64,000 nt of DNA, from the NCBI RefSeq assembly GCF_004403945.1, contig NZ_SOHM01000013.1:1-64000 (forward strand). The letters are read 5' to 3'. The notes under the pieces are model-generated. The model was not told where the DNA came from and searched no databases. It was given only the letters and a program-made list of their open reading frames with translations. Below, in pieces: positions 38,533-47,696 of the stretch. Positions within the stretch are counted from its first letter, which is position 1, and every line of letters begins with the position of its first letter. This stretch comes from Cryobacterium lactosi (GTDB lineage: Bacteria; Actinomycetota; Actinomycetes; Actinomycetales; Microbacteriaceae). The position numbers were made by a program, and so were the translations under genes.

Positions 38533-40371
38533 GTGAATTCACGAGCATCCAAACGCACGTCGTCCCGCCCATCGCGCGCGGACGTACGTCACCGTCGTCG
38601 CAAGTCGGTCGCGAAACGACGGGTGAAGGTAGGCCTCGTGATTGCCGCAATACTCTTGCTTGGTGCGGTGACGTGGCTCGCCACACGAGTGCTCGTGGTG
38701 AAGACGGACCTGGAAGCGTCTCAGGCACTCGTCGACCAGCTGCAGACCGAGATTGGCAGCGGGGATTTCACTACCCTGACCGCGACGAGTACCGAACTGC
38801 AGGAGAAATCCGCTAGCGCTGTGGCGGGGACTCAGGACCTGACTTGGCGAGCCGCCGAGGTCGTTCCGATCGTCGGCGCGAACCTTAAGGCGGTGCGGGC
38901 TGTCTCCGAGAGCATCGACGCGATTGTGCAAGATGTGGCCGCTCCCGCGGTCGAACTCGTCGCGAACTATGACATAACGGCCCGCGATCCAGTCACCGGT
39001 GGCTTCGACATCACGCCGCTCGAAGACGTTCAGACAATCGCCGAAACCGCCCAGACTGTGTTCGCAGAGTCGATGGCCAGAATGGCGACAGTTGACGCCT
39101 CCGCCACCGTCGGTCCGGTCTCGGCCGCGGTGACAAAAGTAAACGGCCTCTTGGGAAAAGCCGATTCAGCAATAGCGAGCGCCGTACCGTTGCTGCAACT
39201 CGTCGGGCCGGCCCTCGGGGCAGACGGACCACGCACATACCTACTGGCATTCCAGAACAACGCAGAGAGCACTGCCCTTGGCGGCAGCGCGGCGTCTTAC
39301 ACCCTCATCAATGTCGACAAAGGCGCAATTTCGATTGCCGCGCAGGGCGCCGGCAGCCAGGACCTGGTCGAGGGAACCAAACTCGATGTGCCCGTGGACC
39401 AAAGTGCGATCGACCTGTTCACCGACTACCTCGTTAGTTATCCGAACACGTCTACAAGTCGACCCGACTTTCCGACTGCAGCGGAGCTGATGCGTGCCTA
39501 CTGGATCCGGGACAAGGGGCTCACCGCAAATGGCGTAATTTCAGTCGACCCTCTAGCACTCGCGCGAATTCTCAACGCCACAGGGCCCATCGATCTCCCC
39601 AGCGGCGATGTACTGAGCAGCGAGAATGCAGTCAGTCTGCTCGTGCACGACGTGTATTACAGATTCGATTCGTACCAAGAGCCGGAAAAGATCGACGCGT
39701 TCTTCCAGTCGGCCGCATCCGCCATCCTCAACAAAGTGATCAGCGGTGAGTTCGACATGAACGCCATGATCACGGCCGTCACGGAAGGTGTGAACCAGGG
39801 CAGCATCTTGGCCTGGAGCGCTGACCCGACGGAGCAACAGGCTTTGGACGGCACACGTATCCAGGGCGCCCTGCCCAAGGACAATGTCGAAAGCACTGCC
39901 ATCGGGGTCTACTACCAGGACACGTCCGCTTCGAAGATGGACTACTTCCTGCAAACCGCCGCCACAACAACGAGCGACATTTGCGCGGCTGGTCCGACAC
40001 CGAGCTTCAGCACGACAGTGACCTTGCACTCCAACTTGACGGCCGACGAGGCGAACGCGCTCCCCGAGTACGTGTCGAGCGGAAACTACGGTCCCCAGCT
40101 CACGAGCACAAAGGTCTTCGTATACGGGCCGGTGGGAGCGACGCTCGTAGATGCCCGAGTTGATGCGGCAGGCGAAAGTACCACCGTGAATGCCTCCGGA
40201 AACGACCTGGGCAGGCCCGTGGCGTCTTTCACGGCCTATCTGGCACCGGGCGAGTCAAGTACAGTCACGGCCTCGTTCACGGGAGCAGAGGGGCAATACG
40301 GTCCCCTCGAAGTCCGTGGTACCCCCATGATCAACGCCACGGCGCAGTCAGTGGAGCCAGCCTGCGGCTAG
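38533..40371 (+). CDS. DUF4012-domain membrane-anchored extracellular protein
   Basis: A 612-residue protein. After an Arg/Lys-rich cytoplasmic start (residues 1-30) there is one helix (VGLVIAAILLLGAVTWLATRV) and then an extracellular part: a coiled-coil-like stretch ~45-200, then the DUF4012 region with TYLLAFQNNAESTALGGSAA and FPTAAELMRAYWIRDKGLTANG. Proteins of this kind recur in actinobacterial exopolysaccharide clusters, but their role is unknown; handling or anchoring of the polymer outside the membrane is a guess. The start is a GTG preceded by AGGGTGG. It is divergent from the priming transferase. Confidence 0.85.
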   Translation: MNSRASKRTSSRPSRADVRHRRRKSVAKRRVKVGLVIAAILLLGAVTWLATRVLVVKTDLEASQALVDQLQTEIGSGDFTTLTATSTELQEKSASAVAGTQDLTWRAAEVVPIVGANLKAVRAVSESIDAIVQDVAAPAVELVANYDITARDPVTGGFDITPLEDVQTIAETAQTVFAESMARMATVDASATVGPVSAAVTKVNGLLGKADSAIASAVPLLQLVGPALGADGPRTYLLAFQNNAESTALGGSAASYTLINVDKGAISIAAQGAGSQDLVEGTKLDVPVDQSAIDLFTDYLVSYPNTSTSRPDFPTAAELMRAYWIRDKGLTANGVISVDPLALARILNATGPIDLPSGDVLSSENAVSLLVHDVYYRFDSYQEPEKIDAFFQSAASAILNKVISGEFDMNAMITAVTEGVNQGSILAWSADPTEQQALDGTRIQGALPKDNVESTAIGVYYQDTSASKMDYFLQTAATTTSDICAAGPTPSFSTTVTLHSNLTADEANALPEYVSSGNYGPQLTSTKVFVYGPVGATLVDARVDAAGESTTVNASGNDLGRPVASFTAYLAPGESSTVTASFTGAEGQYGPLEVRGTPMINATAQSVEPACG

Positions 40372-40421
40372 CTATTCGGGAGTGTGCGGCGATTCCGTGC
40401 CCGCCGGTTTGCCTGACGGCC

Positions 40422-40913
40422 TCAACTCGCAAGGCCGTTCTGCCAGAGCGCCCTCGCGATCACTTTCTGATCCCGTTCGTACACGGCGGACCGCAGCAGG
40501 ACGGCGATCAGAATACCGATCACGGCGCCGATTGAATTAGAAATCACGTCAGTCAACGTGGCAAACCGGGCCGCTAAGAAGACGGCCTGGGTAATTTCGA
40601 TCACGATTGAAAGCGCGGGACACATGACCAGCGCTAACCACCAGACACGGGCTGGGAGCAGTAGCGCCGACAAGAACCCGAGGGGCACGAACATCGCCAC
40701 ATTGGCCGAGAATTCAAGCTTGTTGTAACCGAACCACTCCGGCACGCCATTGCGGTGAACGACGTCCAAGACCTTCTGAATGGCCGCGCTATACCCCTGG
40801 TCCAGAGGGGTGGGCCACAGGGTGGCGAGGAGAACGACGACGACGTACGCCGCGAGCAAGACGCCGCCGATGGCCATGCGCGCCCGGCTCTTGGGTGGTG
40901 CCTGGGTAGTCAA
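40422..40913 (-). CDS. VanZ-family membrane protein
   Basis: A 163-residue protein with four or five membrane helices. NVAMFVPLGFLSALLL and the helix pair IEITQAVFLAARFATLTDVISNS (in parts) then IGAVIGILIAVLL carry the conserved VanZ residues (E..Q, R, D..N..G). VanZ proteins lower teicoplanin susceptibility in enterococci, and many homologues lie in cell-surface glycan loci with no known biochemistry. It is convergent with the DUF4012 gene. Confidence 0.82.
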   Translation of the reverse strand: MTTQAPPKSRARMAIGGVLLAAYVVVVLLATLWPTPLDQGYSAAIQKVLDVVHRNGVPEWFGYNKLEFSANVAMFVPLGFLSALLLPARVWWLALVMCPALSIVIEITQAVFLAARFATLTDVISNSIGAVIGILIAVLLRSAVYERDQKVIARALWQNGLAS

Positions 40914-41109
40914 GTGAATTCCTCTCGGGGCCGTTCCGCCAAACCCGCCACGTATCGCGTGAGCCTGCTGTCAAGCAGGTGGCCTCCTACTCTGCCAGAC
41001 GAGGCTCGCCGGTTGCCCACACACGGGCGCACGACTCGTGCACGACACACAGCGACGGGAAGACGATCAACTAGAATCAACCGTTGCACTACTTTGGGGG
41101 ATTTTCTCT
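40914..41109. other. Divergent gap between VanZ and GT-B-like genes
   Basis: The 196-base stretch must hold promoters for both directions. GGGGG (41095-41099) just before ATG 41110 is the ribosome-binding site of the plus-strand gene. I see no confident -35/-10 pair and no repeat. Confidence 0.4.
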
Positions 41110-42216
41110 ATGCACAAGCCGACTCTCGCGTCCACGGGCGTATTCGACACCGTCTACGTTTTCTACCCACGAGGACTCCGCACCGGAGGCCCCGAAGCGC
41201 TCCACCAGCTCGTGGACGCCCTTCGCAAGAGCGGCCAGCAGGCATTCCTGGTTCCGTTCATGGGAACAGAAGACACCCCGCGCGTGCGCGACTATGAGGT
41301 TTACGACGCACCGGAGGCGCTGAAAGCGATCGACTCTCCAGGCAACGCCGTGATCGTGCCAGAGGTGTGGATCGACCTGCTCCGTGAATTCACCCAGGCA
41401 CAGCGAATGTGCTGGTGGCTGAGCATCGACTACTCACCTGTCTTTCGCATCACTCGGTCGCGGTCCGACGACAAGGCTGGGCTGGGCAACGAGCACAACG
41501 TCACCACACGTCAACGGCTCAAGGACATCGCGATCTCTTTGCGGCCTCGTCGCAACCTCGTACACAGCACTCTCCACCTCGTGCAATCGCACTATGCCTG
41601 GGCCTTCCTGTACTCCCAGCTCAATGTGGTCCCAACCCTGATCAGCGACTACACCCCCCTTTTTCGAATCGAAGGATTTCGTTCTACTGGTACCACGGAC
41701 AGGGGCCGTACGGTGGCCTTCAACCCAAAGAAGGGTTCAGAACTTACCGAGCGAGTAATCGCCAAGAGCCGCGGCATTGAATGGCGGCCGCTGATCAATA
41801 TGACAGCTGATGACGTCTACACGTCGCTCGCTTCAACAGCGATATATATGGATCTCGGACAGCATCCAGGGAAGGACCGCATGCCTCGCGAAGCGGCCTT
41901 TCTTGGAGCGGTGACCATAGTCGCTCGACGCGGTGCTGGTGCATTCACCCAGGACGTCCCTCTTCCTTGGCAACACAAAGTCCACCCCACAGATCCGCAG
42001 TTTCTCGAAGGCACAGTCGCCCTGCTGGACCGGATCCTGGCAGAGCCCCAGTCGCACCTAGACACCCAGAATGAGTACCGCTCCTCGCTACTGCGAGAAA
42101 AGGAAGTCTTCTTCGCCGAAGTGCAGCGGGCGTTTGTGCAGGGCCAGTTCTACTCCGACAGCTCGGCGGACCTGATGCCGCTCGGTCAGGCTGCACAGCT
42201 CGAAACCGACTCGTGA
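41110..42216 (+). CDS. Putative GT-B-type glycosyltransferase of unassigned family
   Basis: A 368-residue cytoplasmic protein. The N-terminal part VYVFYPRGLRTGGPEALHQL and the C-terminal part YMDLGQHPGKDRMPREAAFL, then VTIVARRGAGAFTQDVPLP, resemble the acceptor loop and the donor-site block of GT-B enzymes, but I cannot assign a CAZy family. I use the ATG at 41110 after GGGGGATTTTCTCT; an upstream in-frame ATG at 41038 lacks a ribosome-binding site. It overlaps the flippase gene by GTGA, so the two are coupled and likely act on the same polymer. Confidence 0.6.
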   Translation: MHKPTLASTGVFDTVYVFYPRGLRTGGPEALHQLVDALRKSGQQAFLVPFMGTEDTPRVRDYEVYDAPEALKAIDSPGNAVIVPEVWIDLLREFTQAQRMCWWLSIDYSPVFRITRSRSDDKAGLGNEHNVTTRQRLKDIAISLRPRRNLVHSTLHLVQSHYAWAFLYSQLNVVPTLISDYTPLFRIEGFRSTGTTDRGRTVAFNPKKGSELTERVIAKSRGIEWRPLINMTADDVYTSLASTAIYMDLGQHPGKDRMPREAAFLGAVTIVARRGAGAFTQDVPLPWQHKVHPTDPQFLEGTVALLDRILAEPQSHLDTQNEYRSSLLREKEVFFAEVQRAFVQGQFYSDSSADLMPLGQAAQLETDS

Positions 42217-43475
42217 CCGCCCCCCGATCGGGGATCTACAGGAGAATCTCTGGGTTCACCGTGGTCCCATTGCTCTCTATCCTCTCGTCGTTCATGCTTC
42301 TGCCGCTGCTCGCCAGGTACGGCGGGGCGGAGGGTTGGGTCAGCCTGGCGATTGGCCAGTCAGTGGGTGGGTTCGCCGCAATCCTCATAGTCTTCGGCTG
42401 GACCCTCATCGGCCCGAAACGCGTAGCCGGGAAATCGCCGCTGGAGGCGACCGGCCAATACTGGATCAGCCTTGTACAGCGATCAGCTGTGGCAGTAGTG
42501 GCAATCCCGCTTGCAGTCGTAGTCAGCGCTGCGCTCTCCCCCGCGGGCCACATTCAGTTGAGTGTCGGTATGGCGTTGGCTGCGAGCCTGGCGGGCTTTT
42601 CTCCAGCCTGGTTCTGGGTCGGGTCGGGCACCCCTCGTTCGATGGTTGTCTTCGAAGCAATTCCGCGGCTGGTCTCGACTCTGACCGCATTTCTAGCACT
42701 CCTGGTGACGCAGGACCTGAGGTGGTATCCCATCTTGCTGATCGTCTCGACGCTGTTGGGGTACGTGTGGTTCAGCTTGCGCGTTCTGTCGCGCGATACT
42801 TTGAGGAGCTACCCACTCCGATTCATCTTCGGGCAGTTCAAATCCAACATTCTGCCGGCTTTGACCGTATTGACATCCGGGGCCTACACGAGCATTACCG
42901 TCAGCCTGGTAACGGCCGTCACCCCTCTCAGGGCTTCTACCGAGTTCGTCTCGGGTGACAAACTGTATCGCCTCGGGACCCAGGCTATTGCCATCAGCGG
43001 AAACGCTTTCCAGGGGTGGGTTTCTGAACACGAGGATGCCGACGTCAGCAAGAAGCGGATGCGCTCCGCCGTATACCTGAATGTCGCGCTCGGGCTCGCA
43101 GGTGGTCTTGGACTGGCGCTGATCGGGCCATGGTTTAGCGCGCTCCTGTTTAGTCCAGAGCTCGCGGTCGGAGGGCCCGTGATGGCCTGCTTCGGCCTGG
43201 CCTACTTCTGGCTTTCAGTCAACTCGGCGCTAGGTCGCCTAGTCCTCACCCCGCTAGATCTCAACAAGGCTGTCTTCGCGAGCACCGTGGCTGGCGCTTT
43301 GGTCGGCGTGCCTGGCATCCTGTTTGGTGCCAGCCAGCATGGCGCGCTGGGCGCTGCTGTGGCGGTGGCAAGCGCCGAGTTCGTCGTCACCGCAATCCAG
43401 CTCGGCGCGCTGGCCATCTACCGCAGCCAGCGCGCTCGGGTCGAGTCAGCGCCTTCGCACGAGCCGGTCGCGTAA
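42213..43475 (+). CDS. Wzx-type polysaccharide flippase (MOP superfamily)
   Basis: A 420-residue protein with about 12 hydrophobic segments, in the pattern of lipid-linked oligosaccharide flippases. VPLLSILSSFMLLPLLARYG is the first helix pair; SVGGFAAILIVFGWTLIGPKR and AYTSITVSLVTAVTPL resemble Wzx proteins. It would export the undecaprenyl-linked repeat unit. The start is a GTG overlapping the stop of the preceding gene. Its last 30 bases overlap the 3' end of the converging GT2 gene. Confidence 0.85.
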   Translation: MTAPRSGIYRRISGFTVVPLLSILSSFMLLPLLARYGGAEGWVSLAIGQSVGGFAAILIVFGWTLIGPKRVAGKSPLEATGQYWISLVQRSAVAVVAIPLAVVVSAALSPAGHIQLSVGMALAASLAGFSPAWFWVGSGTPRSMVVFEAIPRLVSTLTAFLALLVTQDLRWYPILLIVSTLLGYVWFSLRVLSRDTLRSYPLRFIFGQFKSNILPALTVLTSGAYTSITVSLVTAVTPLRASTEFVSGDKLYRLGTQAIAISGNAFQGWVSEHEDADVSKKRMRSAVYLNVALGLAGGLGLALIGPWFSALLFSPELAVGGPVMACFGLAYFWLSVNSALGRLVLTPLDLNKAVFASTVAGALVGVPGILFGASQHGALGAAVAVASAEFVVTAIQLGALAIYRSQRARVESAPSHEPVA

Positions 43476-44462
43476 GCCTCGCAGTCGCTCGGCCGTTGGT
43501 GGTATGTCCCACAACATCAGTTCTTTGATGTGCGCGGCGGACACAACACTAGACCGCTGAATAGCCGACCTCTGCCGAAGCTTCTTGGGAAGCAACAGGA
43601 TCGACCGGCCAACGGCGCCTGCCGCGCCCCTGCTATCGCCCCGTGTCACCGCTCCAAAGATCATGGAGACGTACGCAACGCAGAACCTTGGGAAGACGGC
43701 CGGGAAGAGCTCGATTGGCAGGTTCTTCCAGAGGACCCAGGGAAGGTTCTTGATGGTCTGATGAATCGCGAAGCCCTTGACCCTTCCGCTGGTTGCGCTG
43801 ATCCGATGGAAAGCCATGGAACCTGGAACGTATTCCACGCTCCATCCAGCGAGCTGAGCGCGAAAGCTCAGGTCTACGTCCTCGAAATATGCGAAGAAGT
43901 CCTCATCGAATAAGCCGATCTGCCTGAGCATCGAGATGCGATATAGGCTCGCTCCTCCGGATGCGCTGAATACAGCGGTGTCGTCGTCATACTTCGAAGA
44001 CGCGACCTCCCCCCGACCGCGCGCGAACGGGATCCCCCAGGAACTGTAGAAATCACCGGTGCTATCCAAATGGTGCCCATCGATGCTGAGGAACTTGGCC
44101 GTGACCATTCCCACGGTTGAGTTCGAATCGGCAGCTGTGACCAGTTCGGCGAGCCAGTCCTCAGCGGCAACGGCATCATTGTTGAACAGGCCCACGAACT
44201 CAAAGCCATCTGCTATCGCGAGGCGAATCCCTGAATTCACTCCGCCAGCGAAGCCGAGGTTGGTGGAGTGCGGGATAACGGTGACTTGGGGATATGTCTC
44301 GGTCAGATACTCCCAGGACCCGTCTCTGGACCCGTTCTCCACAACGATGACGGTGAGGGGATGGGACTGGGCCAGTAAGGAGTCCAAGCATTCGCCCAGC
44401 ATCTCCCGGCCGTTCCAATTGGGTACGACGACGGCAACTCGTTTCTTGGCCTCAGCTGTCAT
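43446..44462 (-). CDS. Family 2 glycosyltransferase
   Basis: A 338-residue GT-A enzyme: VAVVVPNWNGREMLGECLDS, the nucleotide-binding VVENGSRDGS, LFNNDAVAAEDWL (DxD-type metal site) and GLFDEDFFAYFEDVDLSFRA, the rhamnosyltransferase-like acceptor block. Likely adds a sugar to the lipid-linked repeat unit; donor unknown. I start at ATG 44462, after GAGAGGAAC, which overlaps the polymerase-like gene's stop; a TTG further up is possible. It shares 30 bases of 3' end with the opposing flippase gene. Confidence 0.9.
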   Translation of the reverse strand: MTAEAKKRVAVVVPNWNGREMLGECLDSLLAQSHPLTVIVVENGSRDGSWEYLTETYPQVTVIPHSTNLGFAGGVNSGIRLAIADGFEFVGLFNNDAVAAEDWLAELVTAADSNSTVGMVTAKFLSIDGHHLDSTGDFYSSWGIPFARGRGEVASSKYDDDTAVFSASGGASLYRISMLRQIGLFDEDFFAYFEDVDLSFRAQLAGWSVEYVPGSMAFHRISATSGRVKGFAIHQTIKNLPWVLWKNLPIELFPAVFPRFCVAYVSMIFGAVTRGDSRGAAGAVGRSILLLPKKLRQRSAIQRSSVVSAAHIKELMLWDIPPTAERLRGLRDRLVRRR

Positions 44463-45796
44463 TTTGTTCCTCTCGACCAACGCTTTGGGTTAGCCAGTGT
44501 GACGCCGTTCAGGGGCTGGCCGGTACGGGGCGTATCGACCGCTCCCTGGCCGGGGATCGACGTCCCATGCCGGTGTCGGTGTTGTGGCGGTCGAGCACGA
44601 CGCGCTAGGTGCTGGCGGCCCAAGAGGTAGGCGCAGGCGCCGATGAGGAGGTACCACAGGTTGCTCATTCCGTCCCAGCCGTGGAGGGCGAGACTGAAGC
44701 CCATCACAGCGACTGAACTCGCCGCGGCCCCAACGGCAAAGTTCTCTTGCAGCGTTCTCAAGCTTCCGAACAAAACAATCAGGTATAGGAGGACGCCCAC
44801 CCACCCGAGGGTGAATGCTGCGTACAAGAGCTCAGAGTCAGCTGACATCCCGAGATCCACCTGGCCCCGAGATGCGGACCCGACTACCCACGCTCCGTCG
44901 GGGGCCCCGACGAGGAGATAACCAAGTGGCAGCGTCAAGAGAACCTGTGGCAGTACCGCATAGCTCGCGAAGCGGTAGTTGGCGCTGAAGTCAAGCCCTG
45001 ACTCGCCTCCGATGTAAGGGCTCCAGACGAACGCCGCACAGATGGCGAGGGCCGCGATTGCGAACGCTGCCAGCAGGATCAGATAGCGGGTATTTCGCAC
45101 CACGAAGCTTTTCACGACAGGAACCGACTGCACGAGGAAGACGAGGGTTGCGATAGCTGCGGGAACTCGACTACCAGAAGCCCATGTGCCCAGCAGGATG
45201 ACCGCACCAGCGGTGAGCCGGAGGGGCGCACGACGAATCATGGATGTCAGGGGGACGAATGCTGCCAATGTTGCACCGAGCACTAGTACATGCTCCGAGC
45301 CGACCAGTGCCCGGGTTGGGCCTTCTCGCTGACTCGTCAGGAACATGTACTCCCTGCCGAGAACCGAGAAGTCGCCGGCAAACTCAACCAAAGCGAGTAG
45401 AGCGACGAGAGCAGCTGCGGTGATTCCCACGGTCAGGTATGTCCGCCCCATCCCACTTCTCATGATCTGAGCTCCCGTCGCTGCGAAGAGCGGGAGGAGG
45501 ACTAGCAGGTGTTCCCCGTTGACCGCAAACGCTCGGGCGCCCAGGTGGGCGGCCATGAGTTCGATCACAGTGAGGAGTGTGGCGGTTGCGACAGCGGCAC
45601 AAGCCACGGTGAGCACCCGAGCGCGAATACTGCGTTTACTCAAGGCCGTCTCGATGGCGAGGGCCACCAAGCCGATGCCGATCGCCCAAAGCCGGACGCT
45701 CGCAATCTCACCCAGGATAGACGGGAAGAAGATGAGCGCGGAGATCAGGACAGCTGACGATATCCGCAGTGTCTTGGCGGTGGTCCCCGCGTTCAT
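44459..45796 (-). CDS. O-antigen ligase/polymerase-like membrane protein (Wzy candidate)
   Basis: A 445-residue protein with about 11-12 hydrophobic segments and a large periplasmic-type loop around residues 265-310 (SPYIGGESGLDFSANYRF). Such proteins link repeat units (Wzy) or transfer finished chains. The stretch SREGPTRALVGSEHVLVLGAT and the C-terminal LYAAFTLGWVGVLLYLIVLF fit the family in layout; sequence in Wzy proteins is too variable for firm naming. It sits in a run of genes with 4-base overlaps. Confidence 0.75.
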   Translation of the reverse strand: MNAGTTAKTLRISSAVLISALIFFPSILGEIASVRLWAIGIGLVALAIETALSKRSIRARVLTVACAAVATATLLTVIELMAAHLGARAFAVNGEHLLVLLPLFAATGAQIMRSGMGRTYLTVGITAAALVALLALVEFAGDFSVLGREYMFLTSQREGPTRALVGSEHVLVLGATLAAFVPLTSMIRRAPLRLTAGAVILLGTWASGSRVPAAIATLVFLVQSVPVVKSFVVRNTRYLILLAAFAIAALAICAAFVWSPYIGGESGLDFSANYRFASYAVLPQVLLTLPLGYLLVGAPDGAWVVGSASRGQVDLGMSADSELLYAAFTLGWVGVLLYLIVLFGSLRTLQENFAVGAAASSVAVMGFSLALHGWDGMSNLWYLLIGACAYLLGRQHLARRARPPQHRHRHGTSIPGQGAVDTPRTGQPLNGVTLANPKRWSRGTK

Positions 45797-46710
45797 TGGG
45801 CCCTGCTTGCTGGTGCTGACGCCTCACTGTCGGGGCTCGTGCGAATGTTTCTCTCGCCTTCCAGCCAACCGCTGACGATGCTGACTGAGTCCCCCCACCG
45901 GCCGCGCCTGGTTAGTAGCTTCCTGACGAGTGATCGGCCTACTTCGAAGCAGACCGCCAGCCTCCCGCGCCAGGGAGAGAACAGCTTCACTTGAAACAGA
46001 AAGAGGTTGCGTCCCAGGAGCCGTGGTGGAATGCCGTTCGAGCTCTGAGACGCATGCGCTCCAGGAACAATCACAACCCGGCGGCCCAACCGCGCGAGAC
46101 GAACGTGCAAATCGGTCTCCTCAAAGTAGAGGAAATACGATTCGTCGAGTCTCTGTTGCTCGAGGACAGCGGTTTCATACAGGGTGAATGCACCATCTAG
46201 CCAGGTCCGGTCAACGGGTGCACCGTCATCGCTGAGCTTCCCGGTGTGGTGACGAGGCCGTTTGAGAACCGCCGACAATCGACCGCCGCCAGACCAGATC
46301 TTCGAACCGACGGTCTCGCTGTTGAAGAGCAACGGGCCTGCGACTGCGATGGCCGGATCGCTCCGGAAGGCCGCCGTCAGTTTTTCGACAGCGTCGGGCT
46401 CGGGTAGCGACTCATGGGTCGACAGCAGTAGCAGCTCCTCGCGCAGGCCCTGTGACGTCAAGAACTGCAATCCGGAGTTCGCTGCGGCTGCGTAACCACG
46501 ATTGTCGACACGAAGAAAGAGGCAACCAGCGCGTTCTGCGATTGTTCGTGCAGACTCGCTCGCTTCATCAGACACGCTGTTGTCCACCACTACGGTGCTG
46601 GCGCTCACCACGCCGGCGGCGCGAAGCGCAGCCAACGTCGCCGAGAGGGTGGCAGGGCTCTGGAAGTGCACAACTATGCAGGACAGCGCTTGATCGTTTG
46701 GGGTGCTCAC
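45793..46710 (-). CDS. Family 2 glycosyltransferase
   Basis: A 305-residue GT-A enzyme of the rhamnosyltransferase-like kind: SCIVVHFQSPATLSATLAAL, TVVVDNSVSD, RVDNRGYAAAANSGLQFL and DESYFLYFEETDLHVRLARLG (acceptor block). The GTG at 46710 overlaps the stop of the preceding gene (GTGA), so I prefer it to the in-frame ATG at 46725. Donor and acceptor unknown. Confidence 0.88.
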   Translation of the reverse strand: MSTPNDQALSCIVVHFQSPATLSATLAALRAAGVVSASTVVVDNSVSDEASESARTIAERAGCLFLRVDNRGYAAAANSGLQFLTSQGLREELLLLSTHESLPEPDAVEKLTAAFRSDPAIAVAGPLLFNSETVGSKIWSGGGRLSAVLKRPRHHTGKLSDDGAPVDRTWLDGAFTLYETAVLEQQRLDESYFLYFEETDLHVRLARLGRRVVIVPGAHASQSSNGIPPRLLGRNLFLFQVKLFSPWRGRLAVCFEVGRSLVRKLLTRRGRWGDSVSIVSGWLEGERNIRTSPDSEASAPASRAQ

Positions 46711-47696
46711 GCGTTGACCTGCCACAGCTGCTCGTTTCGCGAACGCCAGGACAAACCGGCCGGGTAACCCGCCATTTTGGCGATGTCTCCCGTCACAACG
46801 ATTACCGGCACCAGCAGGAAGACTCTGGCGGTTTCACTGCCTAGTGAATGGCGAGCCCTCACAACCCGTCGAAGGAACTTGGCAAGGTAAGCCGCAACCC
46901 CGCCGAGCAGGACTGCAAGGAACCATGGGCTCAGCCAGGCTGCGGCCACCAGTGCCAGGCCCAGTGTGTACGCACCATAGCGCGCCACATGCCGTCGCCG
47001 CCAAAGTCCGGATTTCCCGTCACCGCGCGCGTAGCGGTAATACTGCTTCGCGAATGCCCTCAGACTTGGTCTAGCGTTCCACGATGCGATCGCGTCCGGC
47101 ACGAAGACGAAAACGGCGCCGTCCTTCTTGAGTTGAAGATCAAACAGCAGGTCCTCGCAGTAGTCCAGCCATTCCGGGTACCCCCCGGCTTCGTCCCAAA
47201 CAGACTTGCGAAAAGCAATCGAACGGCTCGACGGCAGAAAGGACTCGCCGTCCACTTCAGACAGCGCGGGCGTGATCACGGCACCGATGGCGCGCTCCCA
47301 AAAGCTCGCACCAGACGATACGAAGAATCCGCTTGCGACGTCGGCAGTGCCGCTGAACGGTCGGACGAGTCGCTCCAACCAGCGCTGGTCTAGTGTCGCT
47401 CCCGCATCGGAAACCGCGATGATGGGGTTAGAGGCCATCTCGATCGCCTGGTTTCGTCCGGCAGAGATATTCGCACCCGGCGTCACCACGACTTGAACCC
47501 GCACGCCCTCAGGCGGTGTCCACCTCCGAATAATTTCTACAGTGGCGTCGCTTGAACCGCCGTCCACAACCACGATCTCCTGTGGTTTCTCGGACAGAGC
47601 ATGGATGCTCTTCAGGAACTCGGCCATTGCGAGTTCCTCGTTGAGCACAGTGAAGATGAGGCTCGTTGGCGTTGGCACGAATCGGACAGCAGTCAT
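46707..47696 (-). CDS. Family 2 glycosyltransferase with C-terminal membrane helices
   Basis: A 329-residue GT2 enzyme: TVLNEELAMAEFLKSIHAL, VVVDGGSSDATVEII, ISAGRNQAIEMASNPIIAVSD and a C-terminal pair of helices (ALVAAAWLSPWFLAVLLGGVA), so it is probably membrane-associated. DYCEDLLFDLQLKKDGAVF contains the usual ED acceptor-site motif. It is coupled by 4-base overlaps to both neighbours. Confidence 0.88.
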   Translation of the reverse strand: MTAVRFVPTPTSLIFTVLNEELAMAEFLKSIHALSEKPQEIVVVDGGSSDATVEIIRRWTPPEGVRVQVVVTPGANISAGRNQAIEMASNPIIAVSDAGATLDQRWLERLVRPFSGTADVASGFFVSSGASFWERAIGAVITPALSEVDGESFLPSSRSIAFRKSVWDEAGGYPEWLDYCEDLLFDLQLKKDGAVFVFVPDAIASWNARPSLRAFAKQYYRYARGDGKSGLWRRRHVARYGAYTLGLALVAAAWLSPWFLAVLLGGVAAYLAKFLRRVVRARHSLGSETARVFLLVPVIVVTGDIAKMAGYPAGLSWRSRNEQLWQVNA

